Shown here piece by piece: positions 1 to 8,838 of a stretch of 64,000 nucleotides of DNA. Made by a program: the position numbers and the translations under genes. The DNA is from Sphingobium algorifonticola (GTDB lineage Bacteria; Pseudomonadota; Alphaproteobacteria; Sphingomonadales; Sphingomonadaceae). Position 1 is the first letter of the stretch. Each line of letters starts with the position of its first letter. The notes under the pieces are model-generated. The model was not told the origin of the DNA. It saw only the letters and a list, made by a program, of their open reading frames with translations, and ran no database searches. The stretch spans positions 62,001 to 126,000 of the forward strand of contig NZ_RZUL01000002.1 of the NCBI RefSeq assembly GCF_004005485.1, written 5' to 3'.

Positions 1-288
1 CCCACGCCCTATGGCGATGCGCCTTATGTCACCACCCGGGCTTTCTGGGAATCGGGGCAGGCGAACCGGCTGCTGACCGGGCCGATCGCGCTCGATTGTC
101 CGGTGCGGCTGTTGCAGGGCCAGTGCGATCCCGATGTGCCCTGGTCGACGGCGCTCGATATCGCCGCCGCGCTGCGTTCATCCAACGTCCAGACAGTGCT
201 GATTAAGGACGGCGACCACCGGCTGTCCCGCGACAGCGATATCGCCGTGCTGATCGGGGTCGTTGCCGACCTGCTGGAGCGTTCATGA
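1..288 (+). CDS. Alpha/beta hydrolase, C-terminal part (5' end outside window)
   Basis: Frame 1 is open from the first base and ends at TGA 286-288, giving the last 95 residues of a protein whose start lies upstream of the window. The stretch GQCDPDVPW (about residues 40-48 of the fragment) followed by a GDHRLS motif (about 72-77) is the usual placing of the acid and histidine of the catalytic triad in small alpha/beta hydrolases; the nucleophile is not in view. Substrate cannot be told from this fragment. The stop codon overlaps the ATG of the next gene (ATGA), so the two are probably translationally coupled. Confidence 0.75.
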   Translation, partial: PTPYGDAPYVTTRAFWESGQANRLLTGPIALDCPVRLLQGQCDPDVPWSTALDIAAALRSSNVQTVLIKDGDHRLSRDSDIAVLIGVVADLLERS

Positions 289-1124
289 CCCTGCTGCTGC
301 TGCTTGCGCTGCAAGCCACTTCGCCTGAAACCGATGCCGTCATGGCGCGATCGCGTCGGGAAGCCGCCGCTGCACGGCAGGCCGCGTTGCCTACGCCGGT
401 GCTGCCGCTCGCGCCGGAAACGGCCGCCAAATTGCAGAATTGTCTCGACAGCGCCATGGCCGACCCGGAGGCAGGCATCCGCGCCGCGAATGCATGGCGA
501 ATGGCAGGCGGCAGCTTTCATGCCCGGCAATGCCTGGGCTTCTCCTATGCCAAGGCGGATCGCTGGGCACCGGCGCTGGTGGCGTTCGAACAGGCGGCAG
601 AGGAGGCGGAACGCGCCAATGATAGTGCCAGCAGCGCCCGTCTTTGGGCGCAGGCGGGCAATGCGGCGCTGGCCGGCGGCGACGCGGCGAAAGCGCGCGA
701 CTGCTTCGATGCGGCACTGGCGCGTGGCATGCCCGACGGGCTGGCGAAGGGTGAAGCCTATCTGGATCGCGCGCGCGCGCGCGTCGCGCTTAACGATCTT
801 GCGGGCGCGCGGCAGGATATGGACAGCGCGCTCGATTTCGCGTCGCAGGATCCGCTGGCATGGCTGCTGTCGGCGACACTCGCACGGCGCACGGGCGAAA
901 TGCCGCTGGCGCAGGCGCATATCGCTCGCGCGGTACAGATGGCGCCGGACGACGCCTCGGTCGCGCTGGAGGAAGGCAATATCGCGATCCTGACCGATCA
1001 CACCGATGTTGCGCGCGCCGCCTGGCAGCGTGCGGTGCGGATTGCGGGCCGGAACGGCGCTGGCCAGAACGGCGTGGGGAAAGCAGCCGCTGACAGTCTC
1101 GCGCGGCTCGATGCCAGACCGTGA
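285..1124 (+). CDS. TPR-repeat protein, probably exported
   Basis: The 279-residue product starts with a short hydrophobic stretch (MTLLLLLALQATSPE), which may be a signal peptide, and then holds alanine-rich helical repeats typical of tetratricopeptide domains. Examples are around residues 80-120 (ADRWAPALVAFEQAAEEAE), 125-160 and 185-235 (MPLAQAHIARAVQMAPDDA). TPR proteins are binding scaffolds, so no enzymatic role is implied. It overlaps the preceding hydrolase gene by four bases. A short GC-alternating run near 769-783 encodes Arg-Ala-Arg-Ala and fits the reading frame. The partner protein is unknown. Confidence 0.8.
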   Translation: MTLLLLLALQATSPETDAVMARSRREAAAARQAALPTPVLPLAPETAAKLQNCLDSAMADPEAGIRAANAWRMAGGSFHARQCLGFSYAKADRWAPALVAFEQAAEEAERANDSASSARLWAQAGNAALAGGDAAKARDCFDAALARGMPDGLAKGEAYLDRARARVALNDLAGARQDMDSALDFASQDPLAWLLSATLARRTGEMPLAQAHIARAVQMAPDDASVALEEGNIAILTDHTDVARAAWQRAVRIAGRNGAGQNGVGKAAADSLARLDARP

Positions 1125-1144
1125 GAGCGGCGCGACGCAGGCGG

Positions 1145-1172
1145 TTGTCCCGCGTCGATGCCGCGTTATCTA
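1145..1172 (+). promoter_or_regulatory. Putative housekeeping promoter for gloA
   Basis: TTGTCC at 1145-1150 and TATCTA at 1167-1172 are separated by 16 bases and lie 33 bases upstream of the gloA ATG, in the only gap between the TPR gene and gloA. Assignment rests on resemblance to the sigma-70 consensus only. Confidence 0.4.
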
Positions 1173-1204
1173 ACCTTTGATCCCACGCCTTCGGAGGCTG
1201 ACGC

Positions 1205-1621
1205 ATGCCCAAATATCTGCACACGATGATCCGCGTGACCGACATCGACGCCACTGTCCGCTTCTTCAATCTGCTGGGGCTGGAAGAGCAGAAGCGGATC
1301 GACAGCGAAGCCGGGCGCTTCACGCTTGTGTTCCTGGCCGCGCCTGGCGACGAGAGTGCGCAGGTCGAACTGACCTACAACTGGGACCCGCAGACCTATG
1401 ACGGCGGGCGGAACTTCGGCCATCTCGCCTATCGGGTCGAGAATATCTATGAGACCTGCCAGCGGCTGATGGACGCCGGCGTGACGATCAACCGCCCCCC
1501 GCGCGACGGGCACATGGCGTTCGTGCGGACGCCGGACAACATCTCGATCGAACTGCTGCAGGACGGGCACCTGCCGCCGCAGGAACCCTGGGCCTCGATG
1601 CCCAACAGCGGCACCTGGTAA
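1205..1621 (+). CDS. gloA: Lactoylglutathione lyase (glyoxalase I)
   Basis: The 138-residue protein has the glyoxalase/VOC fold layout of glyoxalase I, which isomerises the methylglyoxal-glutathione hemithioacetal to S-lactoylglutathione in the cytoplasm. Likely metal ligands are His6 (LHTMIRV), Glu55 (VELTYNWD), His73 (FGHLAYRV) and Glu116 (ISIELLQDG), matching the H/E/H/E set of nickel-type bacterial enzymes. A good Shine-Dalgarno sequence, CGGAGG, ends about 9 bases before the ATG. Glyoxalase II, the next step of the pathway, is encoded about 0.8 kb downstream, separated by an opposing gene. Confidence 0.93.
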   Translation: MPKYLHTMIRVTDIDATVRFFNLLGLEEQKRIDSEAGRFTLVFLAAPGDESAQVELTYNWDPQTYDGGRNFGHLAYRVENIYETCQRLMDAGVTINRPPRDGHMAFVRTPDNISIELLQDGHLPPQEPWASMPNSGTW

Positions 1622-1631
1622 TCCGGGCCGA

Positions 1632-2345
1632 TCAGTCGAGATAGAACTCTACCGTCGTGACGACTCGCACTTTCTTGTAGGGCGTGTCGCCGCCACCGCC
1701 GGACTGGTCGCCGTCGCGCGCGTCGATCGAAAAATAGCCTTGCGTGGCGCTCTTGATCCGACCGACGGCGGTGCCGCTGTCCTTGGCGAATTGTTCGGCG
1801 GATTTGCGGGCGTCACGCGTTGCTTCCGCCACCATTTCGGGCTTGATGTCGTTCAGGCGGGTGAAGCTGTAGACCATGCCCGACCCTTCCTGCAGAACGA
1901 CGCCACGCCGCACGAGGTCGAACTGCCCGGCAACGGCCTTTTGCGCACGGGCGATGTCGGTGGTGCGCAATTGCATCCGCTGGTTGACGGTGATGGTGTT
2001 GACGCCGTTGTTGTAATATTGGCTGACATTCGTGCTGCTGGGTTTCAGATCGCCGGGCTGGAAGCCCATGCCACGGAAATAGTCCTGCAACGCCTTGCTG
2101 TTGGCGTCGATCTCGCTGCGCACCGTCGGCAGGTCGAACCCGGTCGCCGAATAGCTGATCGTCCAGGTCGCAAGGTCCGCCGTCACATCCTTTTCGGCCA
2201 GACCACGGACGGTCACGGCACGGTCGGCGGCCTTGGCGCGGGTCAGACCATCGCCCAGCAGATAGCCGCCGGTGACGATGCCGAGGCTCAGGATCGCGGC
2301 GCTGCCGATCAGAATCGCATTGGTTTTTCCCGTCCAGCCCGTCAT
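1632..2345 (-). CDS. SIMPL-domain (DUF541) envelope protein
   Basis: The 237-residue product has one N-terminal hydrophobic segment (about residues 8-28) with positive charge before it, so it is anchored to or exported across the inner membrane. The rest is a SIMPL/DUF541 domain: the segment AVTVRGLAEKDVTADLATW and the later VQEGSGMVYSFTRLNDIKPEM-type region are typical. The family is associated with oxidative and cell-envelope stress but has no defined catalytic role. The start at 2345 is preferred over an upstream in-frame ATG because AGGAGA lies 4-5 bases before it. It is transcribed away from gloB. Confidence 0.85.
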   Translation of the reverse strand: MTGWTGKTNAILIGSAAILSLGIVTGGYLLGDGLTRAKAADRAVTVRGLAEKDVTADLATWTISYSATGFDLPTVRSEIDANSKALQDYFRGMGFQPGDLKPSSTNVSQYYNNGVNTITVNQRMQLRTTDIARAQKAVAGQFDLVRRGVVLQEGSGMVYSFTRLNDIKPEMVAEATRDARKSAEQFAKDSGTAVGRIKSATQGYFSIDARDGDQSGGGGDTPYKKVRVVTTVEFYLD

Positions 2346-2437
2346 GTATCTCTCCTGCCCTGTCAGAAGGGTGTATGTCACTGATATGGTGTAATCAAGG
2401 TGAACCGTTGCTTAAGGGCGATGAACGGAGTATGAGG

Positions 2438-3166
2438 ATGATGTCGCTTGAAGTGGTCCGTATCCCGGTGCTGCACGACAATTATGTCTGGCTGATGCAT
2501 GATGCCGCCAGCGGCGATACGGTGGTGATCGATCCTGCGGTCGCCGATCCCGTGCTGGCCGCAGCGGCGGCGCGCGGCTGGACGATCGGGCAGATCTGGA
2601 ACACGCACTGGCATGGCGACCATATCGGCGGCAATGCCGCGATCAAGGCGGCGACCGGCTGCACCGTGACCGGCCCCGCTGCGGAGGCGGACAGGATCGA
2701 TACGCTCGACCGGGGTGTGGGCGAAGGCGATACCGTCCGCATCGGTGCGCATGTCGCGCAGGTGCTCGCCGTTCCCGCACATACCGCAGGCCACATCGCC
2801 TATCATCTGGCCGAGGCGCAGATGCTGTTCATCGGCGATACGCTGTTCGCCATGGGCTGCGGCCGCCTGTTCGAAGGAACGGCGGCGCAGATGTTCGCGA
2901 ACATGCAGCGGCTGTGCGCCATGCCAGACGACACCACCGTCTATTGCGCGCATGAATATACACAGAGCAACGGCCGTTTTGCGTTGGTGGCCGAGCCGGA
3001 CAATGCCGCGATCGCAACGCGAATGGCGCAGGTCGATGCGGCGCGGGCGCGGGGCGAGCCGACGGTGCCGACGACGATCGCGCAGGAACGCGCGACCAAC
3101 GTGTTCATGCGGGCGCGGGATGCCGTCCATCTCGCAGAATTGCGATCCGCAAAAGATGCGTTTTGA
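2438..3166 (+). CDS. gloB: Hydroxyacylglutathione hydrolase (glyoxalase II)
   Basis: The protein is a metallo-beta-lactamase-fold hydrolase that converts S-lactoylglutathione to lactate and glutathione. The metal-binding signature THWHGDH is at about residues 56-62, followed by the later ligands in PAHTAGH, GDTLF and CAHEYT, the family order for glyoxalase II. At 242 residues it has normal length and includes the C-terminal glutathione-binding helical part with the conserved NVFMR segment. In-frame ATGs exist at 2432, 2438 and 2441; 2438 is chosen because GGAG (2427-2430) is then about 7 bases away. It completes the glyoxalase pathway with gloA. Confidence 0.92.
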   Translation: MMSLEVVRIPVLHDNYVWLMHDAASGDTVVIDPAVADPVLAAAAARGWTIGQIWNTHWHGDHIGGNAAIKAATGCTVTGPAAEADRIDTLDRGVGEGDTVRIGAHVAQVLAVPAHTAGHIAYHLAEAQMLFIGDTLFAMGCGRLFEGTAAQMFANMQRLCAMPDDTTVYCAHEYTQSNGRFALVAEPDNAAIATRMAQVDAARARGEPTVPTTIAQERATNVFMRARDAVHLAELRSAKDAF

Positions 3167-3214
3167 GCTATGGTAGGCGCCATCGAATCCGGGGGCGGAT
3201 GGACGAGGACAAGC

Positions 3215-3619
3215 ATGCGTACCCTGATCGCACTCATCCTGCTCACCGTCGCTGGCGGCGCGTCCGCCGCGTCTGAATCTCCTTTGAACAAACGCCAGGC
3301 GGCTGTTCTGGAGCGGGCATTGCTGGGCAAGGTGCCGCAGGCCCCCGTGCAATGTGTGGCCCGCGATCTGCTCAATGACGTCGAACCGATTGGCGATACG
3401 ATACTGCTTTACCGTCTCGGTCCCAAACGTCTCTATCGCAACGATCTGGTCGGTCGATGTTCCGCGCTTGGCCCGGGCAGCATTCCCGTCATCCAGCGGG
3501 TCGGGCCGGATTACTGCGCGGGTGATGTCGTGCGCACCGTCGATCGGCAAAGCGGCCGGTTGCGCGGCGGCGCTTGTGCCTTGGGACCGTTCATCGCCTA
3601 TCGGGCGCGGGAAAACTGA
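3215..3619 (+). CDS. Small secreted protein of unknown function
   Basis: The 134-residue product begins with a clear Sec signal peptide (MRTLIALILLTVAGGASA, cleavage expected after Ala18). The mature part contains four cysteines and several basic patches but no motif I recognise. The ATG at 3215 follows a GAGGAC Shine-Dalgarno sequence by four bases; an earlier in-frame ATG at 3170 would bury the signal peptide. It lies 48 bases after gloB on the same strand and may be co-transcribed, which does not by itself define a role. Confidence 0.65.
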   Translation: MRTLIALILLTVAGGASAASESPLNKRQAAVLERALLGKVPQAPVQCVARDLLNDVEPIGDTILLYRLGPKRLYRNDLVGRCSALGPGSIPVIQRVGPDYCAGDVVRTVDRQSGRLRGGACALGPFIAYRAREN

Positions 3620-3625
3620 GTTCCG

Positions 3626-5419
3626 TTACGCCTTGTACAGGGCGTCCAGCCGTTCTCCATAACGCGCGCGGATCACATGGCGGCGAATCTTGATGGACGG
3701 TGTCATTTCCTGATTTTCCACCGTGAAGGCCTCGTCGGCCAGGATGAAACGACGCACCCGTTCGGTCACTGACAGGTCGGCGTTCACGCGATCGACCGCC
3801 GCCCGGATCGCCGCCATGAAAGCGGCGTTTTCCCGCAATTCGGCGAGATCGGCGGCGACATCCTTGGCCCTCGCCCAATCGCGCAGCCATTCGGCATCGG
3901 GCACGATCAGGCCGACCAGATAGGGCCGCTTGTCGCCGGAGACCATCGCCTGCCCGATTTCGGGCTGAAGCGTCAGCATGCCTTCGATCTTCTGTGGCGC
4001 GACATTGTCGCCCTTGTCGTTGACGATCAGGTCCTTCTTGCGATCGGTAATCCTGATGCGCCCCCGGTCATCGATTTCGCCTATGTCGCCGGTGTGCAAC
4101 CAGCCATCGACCAGCACTCGCTCGCTTTCCGCCGGATTGCGCCAATATCCGTGCATGACGAGTTCGCCGCGCACCAGCAGTTCGCCGTCCGGCGCGATCT
4201 TCACCTCCACCCCGTCGAGCGGCGGGCCAACGGTATCCATGGCAACGCCCGCGCGGGGGCGGTTGCAACTGATGATCGGCCCCGCTTCGGTCTGGCCATA
4301 GCCTTGCAGCATCGTGATGCCGAGCGCGTGGAAGAAGATCCCGACATCGGGGTTGAGCGGCGCGCCGCCCGACACCATCGCCTTGATCCGCCCGCCGAAC
4401 TTCTGCTGCACTTTCGGCCTGATGGTGCGATCGACCAGCATCCGCACCGGCGCATCGAACAGGCTGGCGCGGCCTTCCATGTCTTTCGCGCCGACGCGCA
4501 ACGCCTGATTGAGCAGGAACATGGGCACCTTGCCCTGCTTCTCGATCGCCTTGAGCACCCGTGCGCGCAAGACCTCGAACAGGCGGGGCACCACCACCAT
4601 GATGGTCGGCCGGACTTCCTCGATATTGCCGGCCAGCTTTTCCAGGCTTTCGGCATAGAATATCTGCGCGCCGGTGATGATCGGCAGAAACTGTCCGCCG
4701 CTGTGCTCATAGGCATGGCTCAGGGGCAGGAAGGACAGAAACACTTCGTCGCCGACGCCGAAATCCTCCGCCAGCAACTGGAACGCGCCTTCGACATTGC
4801 ACAAGATCGCGCCATGATGCTGCATCACGCCGCGTGGCGCGCCGCCGGTGCCGCTGGTGTAGATGATGCAGGCCAGATCCTCGCGCGTCGCCGTCTGTGC
4901 GGCGGCGCAGGCATCGACATCGGCAGGATGGGCGGCGATCAGCGCATCCCACTGCGCGCAGTGAATGCTATCCCCCTGCATGCCGCGCAGCGGCTCCATG
5001 CCGATCACCAGACGCACCTGTGATCGCAGCACGGCCGGCATCAGCTCCTTCGCCAGCTTGGCGGTGGAGACGATCACCGCCGCAGCGCCGCTGTCGGTCA
5101 GGATATGCGTATGGTCGCGCGTCGTATTGGTGGTGTAGGTCGGCACGGTGACGCAGCCTGCTGCCATGATCGCCAGATCGGCGATGCAGAACTCGGGCCG
5201 GTTCTCGCTGACCAGCATCACCCGGTCGCCCGGCCGCAGCCCTTGCGCTTTCAGCGCCGCGGCGAGCGATGCCACCTGCCGTGCCGCCGTATCCCAGCTC
5301 AGCGCCTGCCACGCGCCGTCACGCTTGCGCGACAGAAACGGCGCCTCGCCTTTTTCACGCGCGCGGGTGAAGAAAAGGGCGACGAGACTGGGAAAGCGGT
5401 CTTGGGTGAAGGCGGGCAT
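3626..5419 (-). CDS. Long-chain acyl-CoA synthetase / AMP-binding ligase
   Basis: The 597-residue protein belongs to the ANL superfamily and by family activates fatty acids to acyl-CoA through an acyl-adenylate. The AMP-binding P-loop YTSGTGGAPRG is at about residues 188-198. The SGGAPL and GYGQTEAGP motifs follow in the middle, and LHTGDIGEID marks the hinge to the C-terminal domain. It resembles the FACS/FAA1 group of bacterial long-chain ligases (HTHILTDS, PRLFEVLRARVL). AGGAGA lies about five bases before the ATG. Substrate chain length is not determined. It converges with the preceding small secreted protein gene. Confidence 0.9.
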   Translation of the reverse strand: MPAFTQDRFPSLVALFFTRAREKGEAPFLSRKRDGAWQALSWDTAARQVASLAAALKAQGLRPGDRVMLVSENRPEFCIADLAIMAAGCVTVPTYTTNTTRDHTHILTDSGAAAVIVSTAKLAKELMPAVLRSQVRLVIGMEPLRGMQGDSIHCAQWDALIAAHPADVDACAAAQTATREDLACIIYTSGTGGAPRGVMQHHGAILCNVEGAFQLLAEDFGVGDEVFLSFLPLSHAYEHSGGQFLPIITGAQIFYAESLEKLAGNIEEVRPTIMVVVPRLFEVLRARVLKAIEKQGKVPMFLLNQALRVGAKDMEGRASLFDAPVRMLVDRTIRPKVQQKFGGRIKAMVSGGAPLNPDVGIFFHALGITMLQGYGQTEAGPIISCNRPRAGVAMDTVGPPLDGVEVKIAPDGELLVRGELVMHGYWRNPAESERVLVDGWLHTGDIGEIDDRGRIRITDRKKDLIVNDKGDNVAPQKIEGMLTLQPEIGQAMVSGDKRPYLVGLIVPDAEWLRDWARAKDVAADLAELRENAAFMAAIRAAVDRVNADLSVTERVRRFILADEAFTVENQEMTPSIKIRRHVIRARYGERLDALYKA

Positions 5420-5523
5420 CGGATCTCCTGCGGCTTATACGCCCCTCGCGCCGAAGGGTTGCCGTCAGGGAAGGCTATAATGCGGCCTTTGCGTAACGGC
5501 TAGGGAGGTGTTGCCCCGGATAA

Positions 5524-5550
5524 GTCATCCTGACCAAGGTCAGCATCCAT
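5524..5550. repeat. Short palindromic repeat (TGCTGA-type)
   Basis: An imperfect palindrome centred on CTGACCAAGGTCAG, followed by CATCCATT. The same arrangement, with a perfect palindrome and the same CATCCATT tail, occurs at 46490-46518. Small intergenic repeats of this kind have no coding role. Confidence 0.55.
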
Positions 5551-5570
5551 TGGCGTCATCATCATATCTT

Positions 5571-5667
5571 CGTTCGCCCTCAGCGCAGTCGAAGGGCCAG
5601 CCGGAACGCCGTGAAGGCGCTTCGCCTCTGGCGCAGCAGAACCCTTCGACCGGCTCAGGGCGAACGG
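5571..5667. repeat. Paired palindromic repeat, family A
   Basis: The element starts with CGTTCGCCCTCAGCGCAGTC and ends with CGACCGGCTCAGGGCGAACG, so its ends are inverted copies of each other around a variable core. It is one of about seven related copies in the window (13912, 17180, 27289, 41030, 48098 and 49535 are the others). Here it lies between the acyl-CoA synthetase start and the ggt stop. Confidence 0.75.
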
Positions 5668-5693
5668 ACGATGGCATTGTCCTGTGCGCGCCT

Positions 5694-7361
5694 TCACTCC
5701 GTCCGCGATTCGCCGGGGCTGCGCGGGTCGGCGGCGCCGACCCATCGGCCGCCTTCAAGCGCGGCGGCATTGGCCTTGAGGCCCAGCTTCGCCACGTTGA
5801 CCTTGTGCCCCAGCGCCTCCATCGCGCCTTTCATCGGCTCCAGTATCGTGCCCTGTTCCAGGATGATGCCATCGCGATTGAAATAGACGAGGCCGAGGCC
5901 GATGGCGTCCTGCGCCGACAGTCCCCAGTCGAGCCGGGCGATCAGCGCCTTGGCGACCTGCATGATGATTGTCTTGCCGCCTGCCGCGCCGACCGTGAAT
6001 ACCGGCTTGCCGACCGCATCATAGACGATTGTCGGCGCCATGGACGACAAGGGACGTTTGCCTGCCTCGACTCGGTTGGCAACCGGCGCGCCGTCCTTTT
6101 CCGGCGCGAAGGTGAAATCCGTCAGTTCGTTGTTGAGCACATAGCCGTTGGCGATGAGCTGGCTGCCGAAACCGCTTTCGACCGTCGATGTCATCGTGGC
6201 GATGTCGCCGCTGCGGTCGACGGCAATGAAATGGGTTGTGCCCGCCACTTCGGAAGAAAGCGCGGCCGTGCGCGGCTGTGCGCCCGGCGGCGTTCCGGCG
6301 GCATAGGTCCCGAGTGTCTTGTCCGCAGAAATCAGGCGAGACCGCGCCTTAAGATAGGCGGGATCGATCAGCCCGGCCACCGGCACCGCCACGAAATCCC
6401 GGTCGGCCAGATATGTCTCGCGGTCGGCATAGGCCAGTTGCATCGCTTCGGCGATCACATGCCAGGCGCGCGGATTATCCTTGCCCAGCGCCTGCATGTC
6501 GAAGCGTTCGACCATGCCCAGTATCTGGAGCACTGTCGTTGCGCCCGACGACGGCGGACCCATGCCGCAGATCGTGTAGCTGCGATAGGGACCGCAGACG
6601 GGCGCACGCTCCTTCGCCCGATAGGCGGCAAGATCGGCGACTGTCAGCGGCACGGGATTTTTCGGCGCATTGCCAACCGTCGCGCTGATCGCCTCCGCAT
6701 TGGCCCCGGTGTAGAAGGCGTCGGGACCACGCGTGGCGATGTCCTTCAGGACTGCGGCCAGCGCCGGATTGCGGATGCGGGTGCCGACCGGCGCGGGCGC
6801 GCCATCCCTCCAGTACAGCTTTTGCGCGTCGGGGAAGTCAGCCCAGATTTTCTGAAGACCGGTCAGCGCGTTGAACAGCCGGGGCGTCACGTCGAAGCCG
6901 CCTTCGGCCAGCTTGATCGCCGGATCGAACAGCGCCGCCCATGGCAACGCCCCCCATTTGGCATGCGCAGCCTTCATCAGCGCGACATTGCCCGGTACGC
7001 CCACCGAATAGCCGCCCGGCCATGCCTGGATGAAAGGCAGCGGCTTGCCATCGGTGCCGAGGAACCGGGTCGGCGTCGCTGCGGCAGGGGCCGTCTCGCG
7101 TCCGTCGATCGTATCGATCAGCCCGGTTTTCGCATCGTGATGCAACAGGAAGCCGCCGCCGCCGATGCCGCTCGATTGCGGTTCCACCACGGTCAGCGCC
7201 AGCATCATGGCCATCGCCGCGTCGGTCGCGCTGCCGCCCTTGCGCAGGATTTCGAGGCCCGCGTCGCTGGCGCGGGGATCGGCCGATGTCACCACCCCCT
7301 GCGCCAGCGCCGGAACCGGCAGGACAATCAGGGCGAAGGCGATGAGGATGCGCTGGATCAT
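5694..7361 (-). CDS. ggt: Gamma-glutamyltransferase (glutathione hydrolase)
   Basis: The 555-residue precursor has a signal peptide (MIQRILIAFALIVLPVPALA) directing it to the periplasm, where the family cleaves the gamma-glutamyl bond of glutathione and transfers or hydrolyses it. Autoprocessing creates two subunits at a conserved threonine; here the site is TTHF at about residues 375-378, with Thr375 as nucleophile. Other family marks are SSGIGGGGF near residue 63-71, GPPSSG near 268-273 and SSMAPT in the small subunit. The start is placed at 7361 because the longer frame adds an Arg-rich leader before the signal peptide. It follows pyrD by 56 bases on the same strand. Confidence 0.92.
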   Translation of the reverse strand: MIQRILIAFALIVLPVPALAQGVVTSADPRASDAGLEILRKGGSATDAAMAMMLALTVVEPQSSGIGGGGFLLHHDAKTGLIDTIDGRETAPAAATPTRFLGTDGKPLPFIQAWPGGYSVGVPGNVALMKAAHAKWGALPWAALFDPAIKLAEGGFDVTPRLFNALTGLQKIWADFPDAQKLYWRDGAPAPVGTRIRNPALAAVLKDIATRGPDAFYTGANAEAISATVGNAPKNPVPLTVADLAAYRAKERAPVCGPYRSYTICGMGPPSSGATTVLQILGMVERFDMQALGKDNPRAWHVIAEAMQLAYADRETYLADRDFVAVPVAGLIDPAYLKARSRLISADKTLGTYAAGTPPGAQPRTAALSSEVAGTTHFIAVDRSGDIATMTSTVESGFGSQLIANGYVLNNELTDFTFAPEKDGAPVANRVEAGKRPLSSMAPTIVYDAVGKPVFTVGAAGGKTIIMQVAKALIARLDWGLSAQDAIGLGLVYFNRDGIILEQGTILEPMKGAMEALGHKVNVAKLGLKANAAALEGGRWVGAADPRSPGESRTE

Positions 7362-7417
7362 GCGCGCCAGACTATCGGCTGCCCGTCGTGCGGCAAGTGT
7401 TTTGTTGCGCATGCGAA

Positions 7418-8452
7418 CTAGCTGTCGATGCCGACGGCCTGCGCGATATTGGCGAAGCCGTCGCGAACGAGCAGCTGTTTCAGCCCGGCGTGAATCCCGC
7501 GCGCAAGCCACGGCCCTTCATACACCAGCGCGCTGTACAGTTGGACCAGCGACGCACCGGCGCGGATGCGGGCATAGGCCTGTTCGGCCGTGGCGATGCC
7601 GCCGACGCCGATCAGCGGCAGGCTGTTGCCGGTGATCCGGCGGAAATCGCGGAGCCTCTGCAATGCCATATCGTGCAGCGGCGCGCCCGACAGACCACCG
7701 CCTTCCTGCGCATGCCGGGAGCGCAGCGGCGGGCGGGCGATCGTTGTATTCGATATGATGAGCGCGTCGATGCCATGCATCATCGCCGCTTCTGTAATGT
7801 CGGCGACATCGGCGCTTTCCAGGTCGGGCGCAACCTTCAGGAAGACAGGCGGCCCGCTGGCACCGCGCGCGTCCATGACTGCACCTAGCAGGGCGTTCAG
7901 CGCACCCTTGTCCTGCAAGGCGCGCAGCCCGGGCGTATTGGGGGAGGAAATGTTGATAGTCAGATAATCGGCCAGCGGCGCCATCGTGCGAACGCCCGTG
8001 GCATAATCGGCGATCCTGTCTGTCGCATCCTTGTTCGCGCCGATGTTGATGCCGATGATCCCGTCGCCACGCGTACGGCGTGACAGGCGCGTCACGGCGG
8101 CCGCTTGTCCGCCATTGTTGAACCCCATGCGGTTGATCACCGCCCGATCCTCGACCAGGCGAAACAGGCGCGGCATAGGATTGCCGTCTTGTGGGAAGGG
8201 GGTCAGCGTACCCAGTTCGGCAAAGCCGAAACCCAGCCCGCGCATCTTGTGGGCGACGCGCCCATCCTTGTCGAATCCCGCCGCCAGGCCGACAGGCGCG
8301 GGGAACGTCAGCCCCGCGACTCGGGAGGCAAGCATCGAATCCGGCGCGTCTGCGCGGCGCGATGGCATCGCTTGAAGCGCCGCCAGCGTCAGATTATGTG
8401 CCATTTCGGGATCAATGCGGAACAGAAGCGGGCGGATGGCGGCATAGAACAT
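7418..8452 (-). CDS. pyrD: Dihydroorotate dehydrogenase (quinone), class 2
   Basis: The 344-residue enzyme oxidises dihydroorotate to orotate in pyrimidine synthesis and passes electrons to the quinone pool. It has the N-terminal amphipathic helix of class 2 enzymes (MFYAAIRPLLFRIDPEMAHN), which docks to the inner membrane. The active-site segment NISSPNTPGLR is at about residues 167-177, with the catalytic Ser of the class 2 family. FMN-binding segments such as LAAGFDKDG, GFNNGG and GVGGI are present. The start at 8452 matches the family N-terminus. Confidence 0.95.
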   Translation of the reverse strand: MFYAAIRPLLFRIDPEMAHNLTLAALQAMPSRRADAPDSMLASRVAGLTFPAPVGLAAGFDKDGRVAHKMRGLGFGFAELGTLTPFPQDGNPMPRLFRLVEDRAVINRMGFNNGGQAAAVTRLSRRTRGDGIIGINIGANKDATDRIADYATGVRTMAPLADYLTINISSPNTPGLRALQDKGALNALLGAVMDARGASGPPVFLKVAPDLESADVADITEAAMMHGIDALIISNTTIARPPLRSRHAQEGGGLSGAPLHDMALQRLRDFRRITGNSLPLIGVGGIATAEQAYARIRAGASLVQLYSALVYEGPWLARGIHAGLKQLLVRDGFANIAQAVGIDS

Positions 8453-8598
8453 GGCGACGCTATGCCAGCGCCACCTGTCGGGGTCAAAGACAGGCCGTCC
8501 CACGGCCCAAGCTGTTGCATTTGCGCAACATGATGACGTTCACATGGGTCATTTTGGATCGTTGTGCCGAAGAAATGTCGAATCCATACAATAAAATT

Positions 8599-8703
8599 GC
8601 AACGCTCTTGGCCTAGAGACGCCCTGCGACCCGAAGGGCTCCTGGTCTTGTACCAAGAGACCTTTTCCTGGACCCGGACGGGAAACCGTCCGGGTCTTTT
8701 TTT
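8599..8703 (+). ncRNA. Candidate small RNA with own promoter and terminator
   Basis: The 455-base gap between pyrD and the AraC gene has no credible ORF here but reads as a short transcription unit. TTGTGC (8562-8567) and TACAAT (8587-8592) look like -35 and -10 boxes with a rather long 19-base spacer and would start RNA near 8599. The RNA would hold a GCCCT/AGGGC hairpin (8621-8639), a GGTCTTG/CAAGAGACC hairpin (8645-8663), an unpaired CTCCTGG stretch, and end in a strong rho-independent terminator at 8672-8703. I cannot assign it to an Rfam family. Expression and boundaries are inferred. Confidence 0.5.
8672..8703 (+). terminator. Rho-independent terminator of the candidate small RNA
   Basis: A perfect 11-bp stem, GACCCGGACGG (8672-8682) with CCGTCCGGGTC (8687-8697), closes a GAAA tetraloop and is followed at once by six T. 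Orientation is plus strand, so it cannot serve pyrD, which reads the other way. Confidence 0.85.
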
Positions 8704-8838
8704 GTCTTGCCGCTATTGCGGGCCTGGCAAAGGCGCATCTTTGCGTGCCATTGCCGGTTACAAATCTGTTGCGTCCTGCGTTGCGTCGCGTCATGACGTC
8801 GCAGGGGGTATACAAGATCATGACGCGCGTTCCGGGTC

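Noticed and set aside
769-783. Alternating GC run
   Set aside because: It encodes alternating Arg and Ala in the TPR protein and is too short to be notable in this base composition.
5508-7421. A 637-residue open frame antisense to ggt
   Set aside because: Overlaps the complete gamma-glutamyltransferase gene and shows only shadow-frame composition; it also runs through a repeat.
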